Shown here: piece by piece, positions 9,123 through 18,234 of the stretch
Position numbering within the stretch: the first letter of the stretch is position 1
Layout of the letters: every line of letters begins with the position of its first letter
Assembly: GCF_900198405.1 (NCBI RefSeq)
Contig: NZ_FZMR01000004.1
Coordinates: 1 to 64,000, forward strand
Reading direction: 5' to 3'
Origin: Helicobacter cetorum
GTDB taxonomy: Bacteria; Campylobacterota; Campylobacteria; Campylobacterales; Helicobacteraceae
Length of the DNA: 64,000 nucleotides
Notes under the pieces: generated by a model
Database searches by the model: none
What the model was told of the DNA's origin: nothing
The model's input: the letters and a program-made list of their open reading frames with translations, nothing else
Program-made: the position numbers and the translations under genes

Positions 9123-10141
9123 TCTATATTCCTTAATAGCGTTCTTGGCGAAATATCCGCCTTTTCTAAAGGGGTAAATTTTTCCATTTTATAAGCTTCT
9201 AGACTTGCTCGCCCTATCATGGCTGCATTATCACTACAAAATTCTAAAGGAGCTAAAACAAGCTTGCAATCAAATGCACTACATAAATTTTCAAACGCCT
9301 TTCTTAAGGCTAGATTTTGACTCGCTCCTCCCACAATGCCAAAAATTTTGGGGCGTTTGGTTTTAAAATAGCGTTTAATCTGAGCGATTAAATGCTCTAT
9401 CGCTACACTTTGAAAATGATAGCAAATCTTACTTTTTACTTCATGGTTTAAATTGTGAGCGTTTTTTTCAATCTCTAAACGCACCGCATTTTTTAAACCT
9501 GAAAAGCTAAAGGCTATTTGTGGGCTATTTCTTAAAGGAATGGGAAACATTAAAGGCTCATTTTTATACGAGTAATCAAGGGCTAATTTTTCTACTATAG
9601 GACCTCCCGGATAGCCTAAATTTAGCATTTTAGAAACCTTGTCAAAGCTCTCTCCAAAGCTATCATCTAAACTAGAAGCCATGATTTTAATGTCTTCATA
9701 GCAACTAGCCTCTAAAATCAAAGAATGCCCCCCTGAAACCAGTAGCACGCTTAAAGGCATACAAGTTTGCTTTTCATTGATAAAGAGCGAATACACATGC
9801 CCTCTCAAATGGTCTTCTAAAATTAAGGGTAAATTTAAAGACAAGCTCAAGGCTTTTGCCATCATCAAACCTTCTATTAAGGTTACACTCAAACCCGGCT
9901 GACTCGTAATAGCTATGGCTTTAAGCTTAGAAAAATCATTATTTAAGCTCATTTTAATGCGTTCTAACAATAAGGGCAAACTCTCAGCATGAAGGCGTGA
10001 TGCAAGTTCAGGCACAACGCCCCCATAAACACTATGGTGCTTTTCTTGAGAGATTTTAAAATGAGCGATGAGTTTAGCACTCTTTATATCCGTAAGAGCT
10101 AAAGAGCTGTCATCACAAGAACTTTCAATACTTAAAATCAT
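9116..10141 (-). CDS. tsaD: tRNA N6-threonylcarbamoyladenosine synthase subunit TsaD (Kae1/Gcp)
   Basis: TsaD transfers threonylcarbamoyl to A37 of ANN-decoding tRNAs. The 341 residues show [15 protein letters not shown] (residues 2-16), the metal-site H[14 protein letters not shown] (near 35-49), VSGGHSLIL and [14 protein letters not shown], all hallmark segments of the ASKHA-fold Kae1 family. Its promoter should lie in the 10142-10264 gap. The truncated type IIG gene is immediately downstream and overlapping. Homologue of HP1584. Confidence 0.97.
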   Translation of the reverse strand: MILSIESSCDDSSLALTDIKSAKLIAHFKISQEKHHSVYGGVVPELASRLHAESLPLLLERIKMSLNNDFSKLKAIAITSQPGLSVTLIEGLMMAKALSLSLNLPLILEDHLRGHVYSLFINEKQTCMPLSVLLVSGGHSLILEASCYEDIKIMASSLDDSFGESFDKVSKMLNLGYPGGPIVEKLALDYSYKNEPLMFPIPLRNSPQIAFSFSGLKNAVRLEIEKNAHNLNHEVKSKICYHFQSVAIEHLIAQIKRYFKTKRPKIFGIVGGASQNLALRKAFENLCSAFDCKLVLAPLEFCSDNAAMIGRASLEAYKMEKFTPLEKADISPRTLLRNIEC

Positions 10142-10232
10142 TATTTTTGTCTTTATGTGTTATTTTTCTTAAGATTATACCTTGTTAGCACACATTTTAA
10201 ATCCTTTAAACTAAAACTAACTAATGCTATTT

Positions 10233-10238
10233 TATAAT
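10233..10238 (+). promoter_or_regulatory. -10 box for the HNH restriction operon
   Basis: TATAAT preceded by TATTT lies 27 bp before the TTG start of the nuclease gene and is the best promoter match in this divergent gap. The minus-strand tsaD promoter must lie in the same interval but is less clear. Confidence 0.5.
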
Positions 10239-10264
10239 CCTTTTAAAAAATCAAAGGTTATTGA

Positions 10265-11494
10265 TTGCTTGTTTCTAGCTTTTTAAATCAAATAGACCTC
10301 TTTAATTTGGGGGTGTTGTTTAGCCGTTTTCAAATTAAAAATGGTCGTATTTATGGGGTATGTTCTTACAAATCTTCAAAATTTGTCAGCGACTATGAAG
10401 AAAGCAAAGAACAAGTTTTAAACGCTCTTAATACCTTAAGTGTGCATAAAATTTGGCAATTTAATAATGAGAAACTTACAAAAGTTAAAGGCACTTTTGT
10501 TTTTGTCTTAGAAAACAACTTGAATTTAAATGAAAATTCATTTTACAAGAAACTTTTAAATTTACTCATAGATAATGACTTTTTTAACCCTGAAAATTCT
10601 CATTCAATCACCCCTAATCAAAAACTCTTTTTAAGTGGTTTCTTTGAAAGTAGGGGTAGTATTGACACGCAACGCAATTTTTTAACTTTGGATTATTTTT
10701 TCCATAATTCCTTAGAGTTTAAAAAATTCAATTACTTAATAGATAATTTGAATATCCCTAGTGAAGTATTAAATTTTAATTTTAGAGAATTGCAATTTCA
10801 ATACACACAAGGCATTAATCAGCGTAACGCTCAATTTAGGATTTATTTAAATTGGTATTTACACTTTATTGGGCTATTTAACCCCTATAAAGCACAAATT
10901 GTTAATTATATTTTAAAAAATACTCTCACTTTTGAAAGCGGTTATTACAAACTAGATTTTAAGCCCACAACCACTTATCGTGGTAATGGCTTTACAGAAC
11001 GCACCCATTTTTATTTTAAAAATATTTACCAACAAGATTTAGATAATAAAAGCATTGAAAATTTAAGAAATCAATTATGGTCTTTAGAACATAGCGACGA
11101 GTTTAAGCGAGATAGCAAAATCATCAATTTTTACCGCCTTTTTACGCCTAATCTTTGCAGTGCATGTTGTGATGATTATGATATTAAAGTAAGAAGTTTT
11201 ATCTCTTTGCCTTTATACAAAATCACACAAGACCCTAACGCTTACTATACCGAAATACACCATGTTATTTCTTTAGGTAAAGACAAAGAATTAGATGTGT
11301 TAGACAATCTCGCTAAGCTTTGTCCTACTTGTCATAGGGCTTTAAAAAGAGGGGCTAGTAGTAAAGAGCATCAAAAACACTTAATTACAAATATTTTAAA
11401 CCATAACAAAGATAATTTAGAATTCGCACAATTGCGTTTTAATACTAATGATTTTTCAACGCTTATTGATAACATTTATGAAAGCCTAAAATGA
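10265..11494 (+). CDS. HNH restriction endonuclease of an MnlI-like system, with LAGLIDADG-like segment
   Basis: The 409-residue protein starts at TTG with AAAGG upstream. The C-terminal third carries a complete HNH/beta-beta-alpha-metal finger: Cys298-x2-Cys301, His332-His333, Asn in LDNLAKLC, then Cys353-x2-Cys356-His357. Residues about 120-132 read FLSGFFESRGSI, followed by strand-rich sequence ending YLHFIGLFNPYKAQ, which resembles a LAGLIDADG homing-endonuclease half. The gene overlaps a C5 methylase by 4 bp and precedes a second methylase, next to agmatine deiminase, as in the H. pylori HP0050-0052 locus (CCTC family, from memory). It is therefore probably the cognate type IIS nuclease. 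Specificity is inferred. Confidence 0.75.
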   Translation: MLVSSFLNQIDLFNLGVLFSRFQIKNGRIYGVCSYKSSKFVSDYEESKEQVLNALNTLSVHKIWQFNNEKLTKVKGTFVFVLENNLNLNENSFYKKLLNLLIDNDFFNPENSHSITPNQKLFLSGFFESRGSIDTQRNFLTLDYFFHNSLEFKKFNYLIDNLNIPSEVLNFNFRELQFQYTQGINQRNAQFRIYLNWYLHFIGLFNPYKAQIVNYILKNTLTFESGYYKLDFKPTTTYRGNGFTERTHFYFKNIYQQDLDNKSIENLRNQLWSLEHSDEFKRDSKIINFYRLFTPNLCSACCDDYDIKVRSFISLPLYKITQDPNAYYTEIHHVISLGKDKELDVLDNLAKLCPTCHRALKRGASSKEHQKHLITNILNHNKDNLEFAQLRFNTNDFSTLIDNIYESLK

Positions 11495-12555
11495 ATTATA
11501 GAATTTTAGATTTATTTTGTGGGGCTGGGGGGTTTAGTGCTGGGTTAGAACAATTAAGAGAATTTAAAACTTTAATAGGACTAGATTTTGACAAACAAGC
11601 CTTAAACACTTTTAAAAACAACCATAAAAACGCTATTTGTATTTGTGGGGATATTACACAACAAGACATTAAAAAAGAAGTGATACAACACGCTAAAAAT
11701 TTAAAAATCAATATGATAATTGGCGGGCCACCTTGCCAAGGCTTTTCTAATAAAGGGAAAAATTTAGGTCTCAAAGACCCTAGAAATTTTTTATTTTTAG
11801 AATATATAGAAATTGTAAAATCCTTAAAACCTGAGATTTTTATCATTGAAAATGTGAAAAACTTAATTTCGTGTGCTAAAGGCTATTTTTTAGAAGAAAT
11901 CAAGGCGCAGTTTAACGCCTTAGGGTATCAATTAAGTTATAAAATCCTAAATGCTAAAGATTATGGTGTGCCTCAAAGTAGAGAAAGGGCTTTTATTGTC
12001 GGAGCTTTAAATTTTAGTTTTGATTTTAATCATTTAGAAATTTGTAAAAGCGTGGATATAAAAGAGGCTATTAGTGATTTAGCTTATCTTAATTCTAATG
12101 AAGGTGCGTTTGAAAGCGCTTATTTAAACCCAGTTGAGTCTAGTTATCAAGCTTTAATGCGAGAAAATAGTAAAAAACTCTATAACCACCAAGCGACTAA
12201 TCATAGCAAAGTGGCTTTAGAAAAATTAAAGCTTATCCCTAGCGAGCAAGGCAAAAACTACCTCCCCAAAAACCTGCATGGCAAACAACAATTTAAAAGC
12301 ACATGGGGGCGTTTAGCTTGGTCTAAGTTAAGCCCTACGATTGATACAAGGTTTGATACCCCAAGCAATGGCACAAACTCTCACCCAGAATTACACCGCT
12401 CTATCACGCCAAGAGAAGCCGCTAGGATACAAAGTTTTAAGGATAATTATATTTTTTATGGCAATAAAACAAGCATTTGCAAGCAAATCGGTAACGCTGT
12501 GCCTCCGCTCTTAGCCCTAGCCTTAGGAAAAGCTCTTTTAAAAAGCATAAAATAA
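11491..12555 (+). CDS. DNA (cytosine-5) methyltransferase of the CCTC-type system
   Basis: A complete C5 methylase of 354 residues with motif I DLFCGAGGFSAGLEQ (residues 6-20), catalytic motif IV GGPPCQGFSNKG, motif VI IENVKNL, motif VIII region and motif X QIGNAVPPLLA near the C-terminus. The target-recognition region lies between VIII and X. It overlaps the HNH gene by 4 bp and the next methylase by 1 bp (TAATG), so all three are co-translated. The H. pylori homologue HP0051 modifies one strand of CCTC. The specificity here is by analogy. Confidence 0.9.
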   Translation: MNYRILDLFCGAGGFSAGLEQLREFKTLIGLDFDKQALNTFKNNHKNAICICGDITQQDIKKEVIQHAKNLKINMIIGGPPCQGFSNKGKNLGLKDPRNFLFLEYIEIVKSLKPEIFIIENVKNLISCAKGYFLEEIKAQFNALGYQLSYKILNAKDYGVPQSRERAFIVGALNFSFDFNHLEICKSVDIKEAISDLAYLNSNEGAFESAYLNPVESSYQALMRENSKKLYNHQATNHSKVALEKLKLIPSEQGKNYLPKNLHGKQQFKSTWGRLAWSKLSPTIDTRFDTPSNGTNSHPELHRSITPREAARIQSFKDNYIFYGNKTSICKQIGNAVPPLLALALGKALLKSIK

Positions 12556-13247
12556 TGATACAAATTTACAACGCTAACGCCTTTGAAATCATAAAAGACT
12601 TTAAACAACAAAATTTAAAAGTAGATGCCATAATCACTGACCCCCCTTATAACATTTCGGTTAAAAATAATTTTTCTACCCTAAAAAGCGCTAAAAGGCA
12701 AGGCATAGATTTTGGAGAATGGGATAAAAATTTTAAGCTTTTAGAATGGATTAAACACTACGCCCCCTTAGTTTCTAAAAATGGCTGTATGGTTATTTTT
12801 TGCTCGTATAGATTTATAAGCTATATCGCTACTTTTTTAGAAGAAAATGGCCTAATAGTAAAAGATTTTATCCAGTGGGTTAAGACTAATCCTATGCCTA
12901 GAAACACAAATCGGCGTTATGTGCAAGATAGCGAATTTGCTTTATGGGCGGTTAAAAAAGGGGCTAAATGGACTTTTAATAAACCTAGTAGTGAAAAATA
13001 TTTACGCCCTTTAATTTTAAAAAGCCCAGTAGTGAGCGGAATTGAAAGAACTAAGCACCCCACACAAAAAAGCCTAGCTTTAATGGAAAAAATTATTTCT
13101 ATACACACTAAGGCTAATGATATTGTGCTAGACCCCTTTATGGGGAGTGGCACAACCGGTCTAGCATGTAAAAATTTAGGGCGCAAATTTATCGGTATAG
13201 AATTAGAAAAAGAGTATTTTTCAATCGCACAAAAGCGTTTGGGCTAG
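12555..13247 (+). CDS. Beta-class N6-adenine/N4-cytosine DNA methyltransferase
   Basis: The 230-residue enzyme has the catalytic DPPYN (residues 29-33) before the AdoMet motif DPFMGSGTTGLACK (near 194-207), the order of beta-class amino-methylases. KHPTQKSLALMEKII precedes motif I as usual. It overlaps the C5 methylase stop by one base and ends the restriction operon. Paired C5 and N6 methylases protect the two different strands of an asymmetric site. H. pylori HP0050 is the likely homologue. Confidence 0.9.
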   Translation: MIQIYNANAFEIIKDFKQQNLKVDAIITDPPYNISVKNNFSTLKSAKRQGIDFGEWDKNFKLLEWIKHYAPLVSKNGCMVIFCSYRFISYIATFLEENGLIVKDFIQWVKTNPMPRNTNRRYVQDSEFALWAVKKGAKWTFNKPSSEKYLRPLILKSPVVSGIERTKHPTQKSLALMEKIISIHTKANDIVLDPFMGSGTTGLACKNLGRKFIGIELEKEYFSIAQKRLG

Positions 13248-13311
13248 TTTTTAAAAAAATCTCATCTTGTAAAGATTGTGTTATAGTTTCTTAAAAATAT
13301 AGGATTTTTTA

Positions 13312-14304
13312 ATGAAAAGAATGTTAGCAGAATTTGAAAGAAACCAAGCGATTTTAATGGCGTTTCCCCATGAGTTTGGCGACTGGAATTATTGTATTAA
13401 AGAAGCCAGAGAGAGCTTTTTAAACATCATTCAAACCATAGCAAATTACACAAAGGTTTTAGTGTGTGTTCATACTAACGATAATATCGGTTATGAAAGG
13501 TTAAAAAATTTATCTAATGTGAATATCGCACGAATTGATACAAATGACACATGGGCGAGAGATTTTGGAGTTATCAGCATTGAAAATCAAGGCGTTTTGG
13601 AGTGCTTGAATTTTGGTTTTAATGGCTGGGGGTTAAAATACCCATCAAATTTGGATAATCTAGTGAATTTCAAACTCAAAAATTTAGGGTTTTTAAAACA
13701 CCCCTTAAAGACTATGCCCTATATCTTAGAAGGTGGGAGTATAGAAAGTGATGGGGCTGGAACTATTTTAACCAACACTCAGTGCCTACTAGAACCAAAT
13801 CGTAACCCCCATTTGAATCAAAACGACCTAGAAAACATGCTTAAAAAGGAATTAGGAGCTAAACAAGTGTTATGGTATGAGCATGGCTATTTAAAGGGTG
13901 ATGATACAGATAGTCATACCGACACGCTCGCTCGGTTTTTAGATAAAGATACCATTGTTTATAGTGCATGCAATAATAAAAATGATGAGCATTATGAAGA
14001 ATTAGCCAAAATGCAAGAAGAATTAAAAGCCTTTAAAAAACTTGATGGCACACCTTATAAACTAATCCCTTTAGAAATCCCCGAAGCGATTTTTGATGAG
14101 AACAACGAACGATTACCGGCTACTTATGTAAACTTCTTATTTTGTAATAACGCCTTAATCGTGCCAACTTATAACGACCCTAAGGATACACTCATTTTAG
14201 AGACCTTAAAACAACACACTCCCCTAGAAGTAGTAGGCATAAATTGTAACACCCTAATCAAGCAACATGGAAGCTTGCATTGTGTAACGATGCAACTATA
14301 TTAA
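13312..14304 (+). CDS. aguA: Agmatine deiminase
   Basis: Hydrolyses agmatine to N-carbamoylputrescine and ammonia. The 330-residue protein has the guanidino-group fold markers DTWARDFGVISI (residues 80-91), YILEGGSIESDG, the His-Asp segment DDTDSHTDTLARF and the C-terminal catalytic Cys in HGSLHCVTMQ. In Helicobacter it may help pH homeostasis or polyamine metabolism. It has its own gap of 64 bp after the restriction operon with AGGA before the ATG, and its end overlaps hypF by 25 bp. Homologue of HP0049. Confidence 0.93.
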   Translation: MKRMLAEFERNQAILMAFPHEFGDWNYCIKEARESFLNIIQTIANYTKVLVCVHTNDNIGYERLKNLSNVNIARIDTNDTWARDFGVISIENQGVLECLNFGFNGWGLKYPSNLDNLVNFKLKNLGFLKHPLKTMPYILEGGSIESDGAGTILTNTQCLLEPNRNPHLNQNDLENMLKKELGAKQVLWYEHGYLKGDDTDSHTDTLARFLDKDTIVYSACNNKNDEHYEELAKMQEELKAFKKLDGTPYKLIPLEIPEAIFDENNERLPATYVNFLFCNNALIVPTYNDPKDTLILETLKQHTPLEVVGINCNTLIKQHGSLHCVTMQLY

Positions 14305-16556
14305 ATAAAATCACGCTTTTTGGCGTGGTTCAAGGCGTAGGCATGCGCCCTTTTGTAGTCGCCCTAGCTCAAAAATTAGAGCTTGTAGGCTTTGTGCGTA
14401 ATGTCAGCACTGCCCTAGAAATTGTCTTGCCTAAAAACAAGACCGAGTTATTTTTAAACGCTTTAAAAAACAATTTACCCCCCTTAGCTTTGATTGAAAA
14501 AATTACAATTAACCCTTATCACAAAGCACTAAATTTTAATGGTTTTAGGATTTTAAAAAGCAAGACTAAAGCTTTAAATTTGCGTAGTCAAATCCCCAAA
14601 GACTTGGGCGTGTGTAAAAATTGCTTGTCTGAAATTAAGGATAGACACTCCCCCTATTTTCATTATGCTTTTAATTCTTGTGCGAAATGTGGGGCAAGAT
14701 ACAGCCTTTTAAACGCCTTGCCCTATGACAGAGAAAACTCTGCTTTAAAACCTTTCAAACTCTGTGAGTTTTGTTCTTCTATTTATAAAGACCCCACAAA
14801 TAAGCGATTTCATATTCAAGGCATAAGCTGTCAAAAATGCGGTATTACGCTTAACTATAAAGAATTAAAAGATTATGACGCCCTTTTAGAATGTGCTAAA
14901 GATATTCAAAAGGGTAAAATCATCGCTCTTAAAGGCTTAGGGGGTTTTGCCTTTATCTGCGATGCGAGAAATCAAGTAACTATAGAAAAATTACGCCTTT
15001 TAAAAAATCGCCCCTTAAAGCCATTCGCACTCATGCTTAAAGATTTAAACACAGCACAACAATATGTGTTTTTAAACGAGTTAGAATGCGAGAGCTTAAG
15101 CTCTTTTAATGCCCCCATACTCTTAGCCCATAAAAAAACTAACACTCCATTAGCCCCAAATATCGCCCCTAACTCCCCTTTTTATGGCGTCATATTGCCC
15201 TATACCCCTTTGCATGCTTTATTATTAGATTTATTAGATTTTCCTATTATTTTTACGAGTGCGAATTTTAGCTCCCAACCTTTAGCGAGTAATGAAGAAG
15301 AAATTAAAAAACTGCATTTTCTCTATGATTTTAAGCTCACGCACAACCGCTTTATTATTCATAGGATTGATGATAGTATCACGCAATGCGTGGATAATAA
15401 AATCCGTTTAGTGCGTTTAGCTAGGGGGTTTGCCCCACTTTATATTACCTTACCAAAGCCCCTTAAAAAGAAAGAAAAAATTTTAGCTCTAGGTGCGGAG
15501 CAAAAAGGGCATTTTAGCTTGCTAGATAGCGAGACTTCCACGCTTTTACTCTCGCCTTTTTGTGGGGACTTGAATGTTTTAGAAAACAAAAACCACTTTA
15601 AAGAAACTCTAAATTTTATTTTAAACACCTATGATTTTAAGCCCACGCTTTTAGCTTGCGATAAACACCCAAACTACACCACCACTAAAATGGCTCTTAA
15701 TTTTAACATACCCTTATTACAAGTCCAACACCACCATGCCCACTTTTTAGCAAGTATCCTAGACGCATTTTTACAAGATAAATCATTGAAAGACACGCAA
15801 GTTTTTATAGGCATTATCTGGGATGGAAGTGGGGCTTATGAGAATAAGATTTATGGGGCAGAATGCTTTATAGGGGATTTTAAAGAAATTAGAGAAGCCG
15901 CTAGATTTGAAGAATTTTTGCTTTTAGGGGGCGAGAAAGCTATCAAAGAGCCTAAACGCCTAGTTTTAGAAATCGCTTTAAAATACCAACTCAACAGGCT
16001 TTTAAAACGCATTCAAAGGCATTTTAACGAAAATGAATTAGAGGTTTTTAAACAAATGCATGAAAGACAAATTCAAAGCATAGCCACAAATTCCATAGGG
16101 CGTTTGTTTGATATTGTGGCGTTTAGTTTAAGCTTAGTAGAAAAGATTAGTTTTGAAAGCCAGAGCGGTCAAGTTTTAGAAAATTTAGCCAAAGAGAGCA
16201 GTGAAACTTCAATTTATCCTTTTGAAATTAAGGACAATATAGTGTGTTTAAGAAAATTTTATCAGGCGTTTGAAAATGATTTGGATATTTTAGAACCTAA
16301 ACATATCGCTAAGAAATTTTTTAATAGTTTAGTAGAAATCATTATCGCTTTAATTGTGCCTTTTAAAGAGTATGCAGTGGTGTTTGGTGGGGGCGTGTTT
16401 TGTAACAAACTATTATGCGAGCAATTAGCTAAACGCTTAAAAGAGCTTAAAAGAGCTTATTTTTTTCACAAAAATTTTCCGCCTAATGATAGCAATATCG
16501 CTATCGGTCAAGCTTTAATGGGGTATTATCAAACTCAAATTATCAAAAAGGATTAA
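14280..16556 (+). CDS. hypF: Carbamoyltransferase HypF, hydrogenase maturation
   Basis: HypF makes carbamoyl-adenylate from carbamoyl phosphate and passes the carbamoyl to HypE for the CN ligands of [NiFe] hydrogenase. The 758 residues hold an acylphosphatase domain (GVVQGVGMRPFV), two zinc fingers (CKNCLSEI...CAKCG and CEFCSSI...CQKCG), a YrdC-like domain (LKGLGGFAFICDA) and a Kae1-like C-terminal domain (QHHHAHFLASILDAF, GGGVFCNKLL). The only start giving the acylphosphatase end is TTG at 14280, inside aguA. It is followed 2 bp later by hypE. Homologue of HP0048. Confidence 0.95.
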   Translation: MCNDATILNKITLFGVVQGVGMRPFVVALAQKLELVGFVRNVSTALEIVLPKNKTELFLNALKNNLPPLALIEKITINPYHKALNFNGFRILKSKTKALNLRSQIPKDLGVCKNCLSEIKDRHSPYFHYAFNSCAKCGARYSLLNALPYDRENSALKPFKLCEFCSSIYKDPTNKRFHIQGISCQKCGITLNYKELKDYDALLECAKDIQKGKIIALKGLGGFAFICDARNQVTIEKLRLLKNRPLKPFALMLKDLNTAQQYVFLNELECESLSSFNAPILLAHKKTNTPLAPNIAPNSPFYGVILPYTPLHALLLDLLDFPIIFTSANFSSQPLASNEEEIKKLHFLYDFKLTHNRFIIHRIDDSITQCVDNKIRLVRLARGFAPLYITLPKPLKKKEKILALGAEQKGHFSLLDSETSTLLLSPFCGDLNVLENKNHFKETLNFILNTYDFKPTLLACDKHPNYTTTKMALNFNIPLLQVQHHHAHFLASILDAFLQDKSLKDTQVFIGIIWDGSGAYENKIYGAECFIGDFKEIREAARFEEFLLLGGEKAIKEPKRLVLEIALKYQLNRLLKRIQRHFNENELEVFKQMHERQIQSIATNSIGRLFDIVAFSLSLVEKISFESQSGQVLENLAKESSETSIYPFEIKDNIVCLRKFYQAFENDLDILEPKHIAKKFFNSLVEIIIALIVPFKEYAVVFGGGVFCNKLLCEQLAKRLKELKRAYFFHKNFPPNDSNIAIGQALMGYYQTQIIKKD

Positions 16557-16558
16557 CA

Positions 16559-17557
16559 ATGGATAGCGTAACTCTAGCATGTGGGAATGGGGGGCAAGAA
16601 ACTAATGCGTTAATTGAGCAAGTGTTTATGCCTTATTTAAAAGAATTTATTAGTGCTTTTAATGAAGATGCCCCTAAGTTTAGGGCTAATGGGGAGTATT
16701 GTGTCAGCACGGATAGTTTTGTCATTACGCCCTTAGTTTTTAATGGGGGCGATATAGGGAAACTCTGTGTTTGTGGGAGTGCGAATGATGTGAGCATGCA
16801 AGGGGGCGAACCGCTTTATTTGAATATAGGCTTTATTTTAGAAGAAGGCTTAGAAATCACTCTTTTAAAACAAATTCTACACTCCATTCAAAGGGAGTTA
16901 GCCAAAGCGAATCTAAAACTGCTCTCATTAGACACTAAGGTCGTGCCAAAGGGGAGTGTGGATAAGCTTTTTATTAACACAACCTGTATCGGTAAAATCA
17001 TAAAGCCAGAGATTTCTTCACAAAATCTAAAAGCCAATCAAGTCATTATTATAAGCGATAGTATCGCAAACCATGGGGCAAGCTTGTTTGCTATGCGTAA
17101 TGAAATCAAGCTAAAAACGAGTTTAGAAAGCGATTGTCAATTACTCTATCCCTTATTAAAACCCCTATTTTTAAGCGATTTAAAAATTTATGCTCTAAGA
17201 GATGCAACTAGGGGCGGACTAGCAAGCGTTCTAAATGAATGGGCGAATAGTTCAATTGTAAAAATCATTATAGAAGAAGATAAAATTCCTTTGAAAGAAG
17301 AAACTCAAGGCATTTGTGAGGTTTTAGGGCTAGAACCCTACGCACTAGCTAATGAAGGGGTATTTGTCCTAGCTATGGATAAAAAAGACGCCCCTAAAGC
17401 TCTAGAACTCTTACATGCTGACAAAAAAGGCAAAAACGCTTGCATTATAGGCGAAGTGTTTGACAACCCCTATCCTAGTGTAACTTTAAAAAATGCATGG
17501 GGTTTTGAAAGAATCTTAGAAATGCCAGAAGGTGAAATCTTACCTAGGATTTGCTAG
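16559..17557 (+). CDS. hypE: Hydrogenase maturation protein HypE
   Basis: HypE dehydrates the thiocarbamate on its C-terminal Cys to thiocyanate, the CN donor for the [NiFe] site. The 332-residue protein is of the AIR-synthase/PurM fold with ATP-binding segments (VFNGGDIGKLCVCG, LRDATRGGLASVLNEW, ANEGVFVLAMD) and ends exactly in PRIC, the conserved acceptor cysteine. It is 2 bp downstream of hypF, its partner. Homologue of HP0047. Confidence 0.96.
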   Translation: MDSVTLACGNGGQETNALIEQVFMPYLKEFISAFNEDAPKFRANGEYCVSTDSFVITPLVFNGGDIGKLCVCGSANDVSMQGGEPLYLNIGFILEEGLEITLLKQILHSIQRELAKANLKLLSLDTKVVPKGSVDKLFINTTCIGKIIKPEISSQNLKANQVIIISDSIANHGASLFAMRNEIKLKTSLESDCQLLYPLLKPLFLSDLKIYALRDATRGGLASVLNEWANSSIVKIIIEEDKIPLKEETQGICEVLGLEPYALANEGVFVLAMDKKDAPKALELLHADKKGKNACIIGEVFDNPYPSVTLKNAWGFERILEMPEGEILPRIC

Positions 17558-17672
17558 ATAAAAAGAAATTCAAGCTAAAATGTGGCATAATCGCTCTTAG
17601 TAATTTGAAGTTAGAAAGGTTTAAGTGTTAGCTCTCTCTTAGTAGAAAACGCCCTTTTTAAAACACGAACGC

Positions 17673-17759
17673 ATGAAACTATATAGCTTTCCACAGATTA
17701 AATCTTATTTTGATATGCTTAATCAAAAAGTATGGAGACAATATTATGGCAAAAAATAA
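17673..17759 (+). pseudogene. 28-codon ORF, possible remnant of a deleted upstream gene
   Basis: ATG at 17673 opens a 28-residue frame beginning MKLYSFPQIKSY and ending WRQYYGKK. The frame extends back without a stop to 17646. Its composition (paired aromatics and charges, no low complexity) looks like a protein C-terminus rather than random AT-rich DNA. It overlaps the first 14 bp of the following nuclease gene. It could be the end of a lost methylase or a translation-coupling leader. I do not recognise it. Confidence 0.35.
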
Positions 17760-18234
17760 GAATATTGTAATTTTAAAAAATATTGATGACTTGAAAGATG
17801 AAATTGATTATAAAGACTTTGAATATAAAGAGCATTTTAACTTGTTGTGTGAATTAATCCCTAACAATGATTTAGAAAAATTAGAAATTAAAGCTATTGA
17901 TGAAAAGAACATGAAGACTGAAGGGCTTGTATATGTGTTTGTTATTCAAGGTAAAATTTTCAAAATCGGTCAAAGTGTCAGAAACATAGGAGGGCGTGTA
18001 TCAAATTATAATGGTGGTAAAAACCCTCGTAATGATACAAATCATTTTATATTAAAATCGCTTTTAAAAATTAATAAAATCGTGCAAGTATATGCGTTTT
18101 TCCCAGAAAAACATACTTACACTTTGTTTGGTGAGACCCATCAAGATAGCCCTACTAGGCTAGCCGAAAAAATAATTACAAAAAATTTTAAAGATAAGCA
18201 CAAAAAACTTCCTATCGGTTGCAAACAAAACTAA
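17746..18234 (+). CDS. GIY-YIG restriction endonuclease resembling Hpy188I
   Basis: From the ATG at 17746 (GGAGACAAT upstream) the protein is 162 residues. EGLVYVFVIQGKIFKIGQS is the GIY-YIG core. Tyr63, Lys73 and Arg84 occur at the same numbers I recall for the catalytic residues of Hpy188I (recognises TCNGA), and Glu141 in RLAEKII fits the catalytic Glu after a short deletion. This makes it a close Hpy188I relative, probably acting as a dimer. No methylase gene adjoins it: hypE is upstream and a convergent surface-protein gene overlaps its end by 4 bp. An in-frame start at 17710 would add 12 residues but lacks an SD. Confidence 0.78.
   Translation: MAKNKNIVILKNIDDLKDEIDYKDFEYKEHFNLLCELIPNNDLEKLEIKAIDEKNMKTEGLVYVFVIQGKIFKIGQSVRNIGGRVSNYNGGKNPRNDTNHFILKSLLKINKIVQVYAFFPEKHTYTLFGETHQDSPTRLAEKIITKNFKDKHKKLPIGCKQN

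Noticed and set aside
10620-10930. Separate homing endonuclease or intein within the restriction gene
   Set aside because: There are no splice-junction motifs and the gene is continuous with the HNH domain; only one LAGLIDADG-like half is visible.
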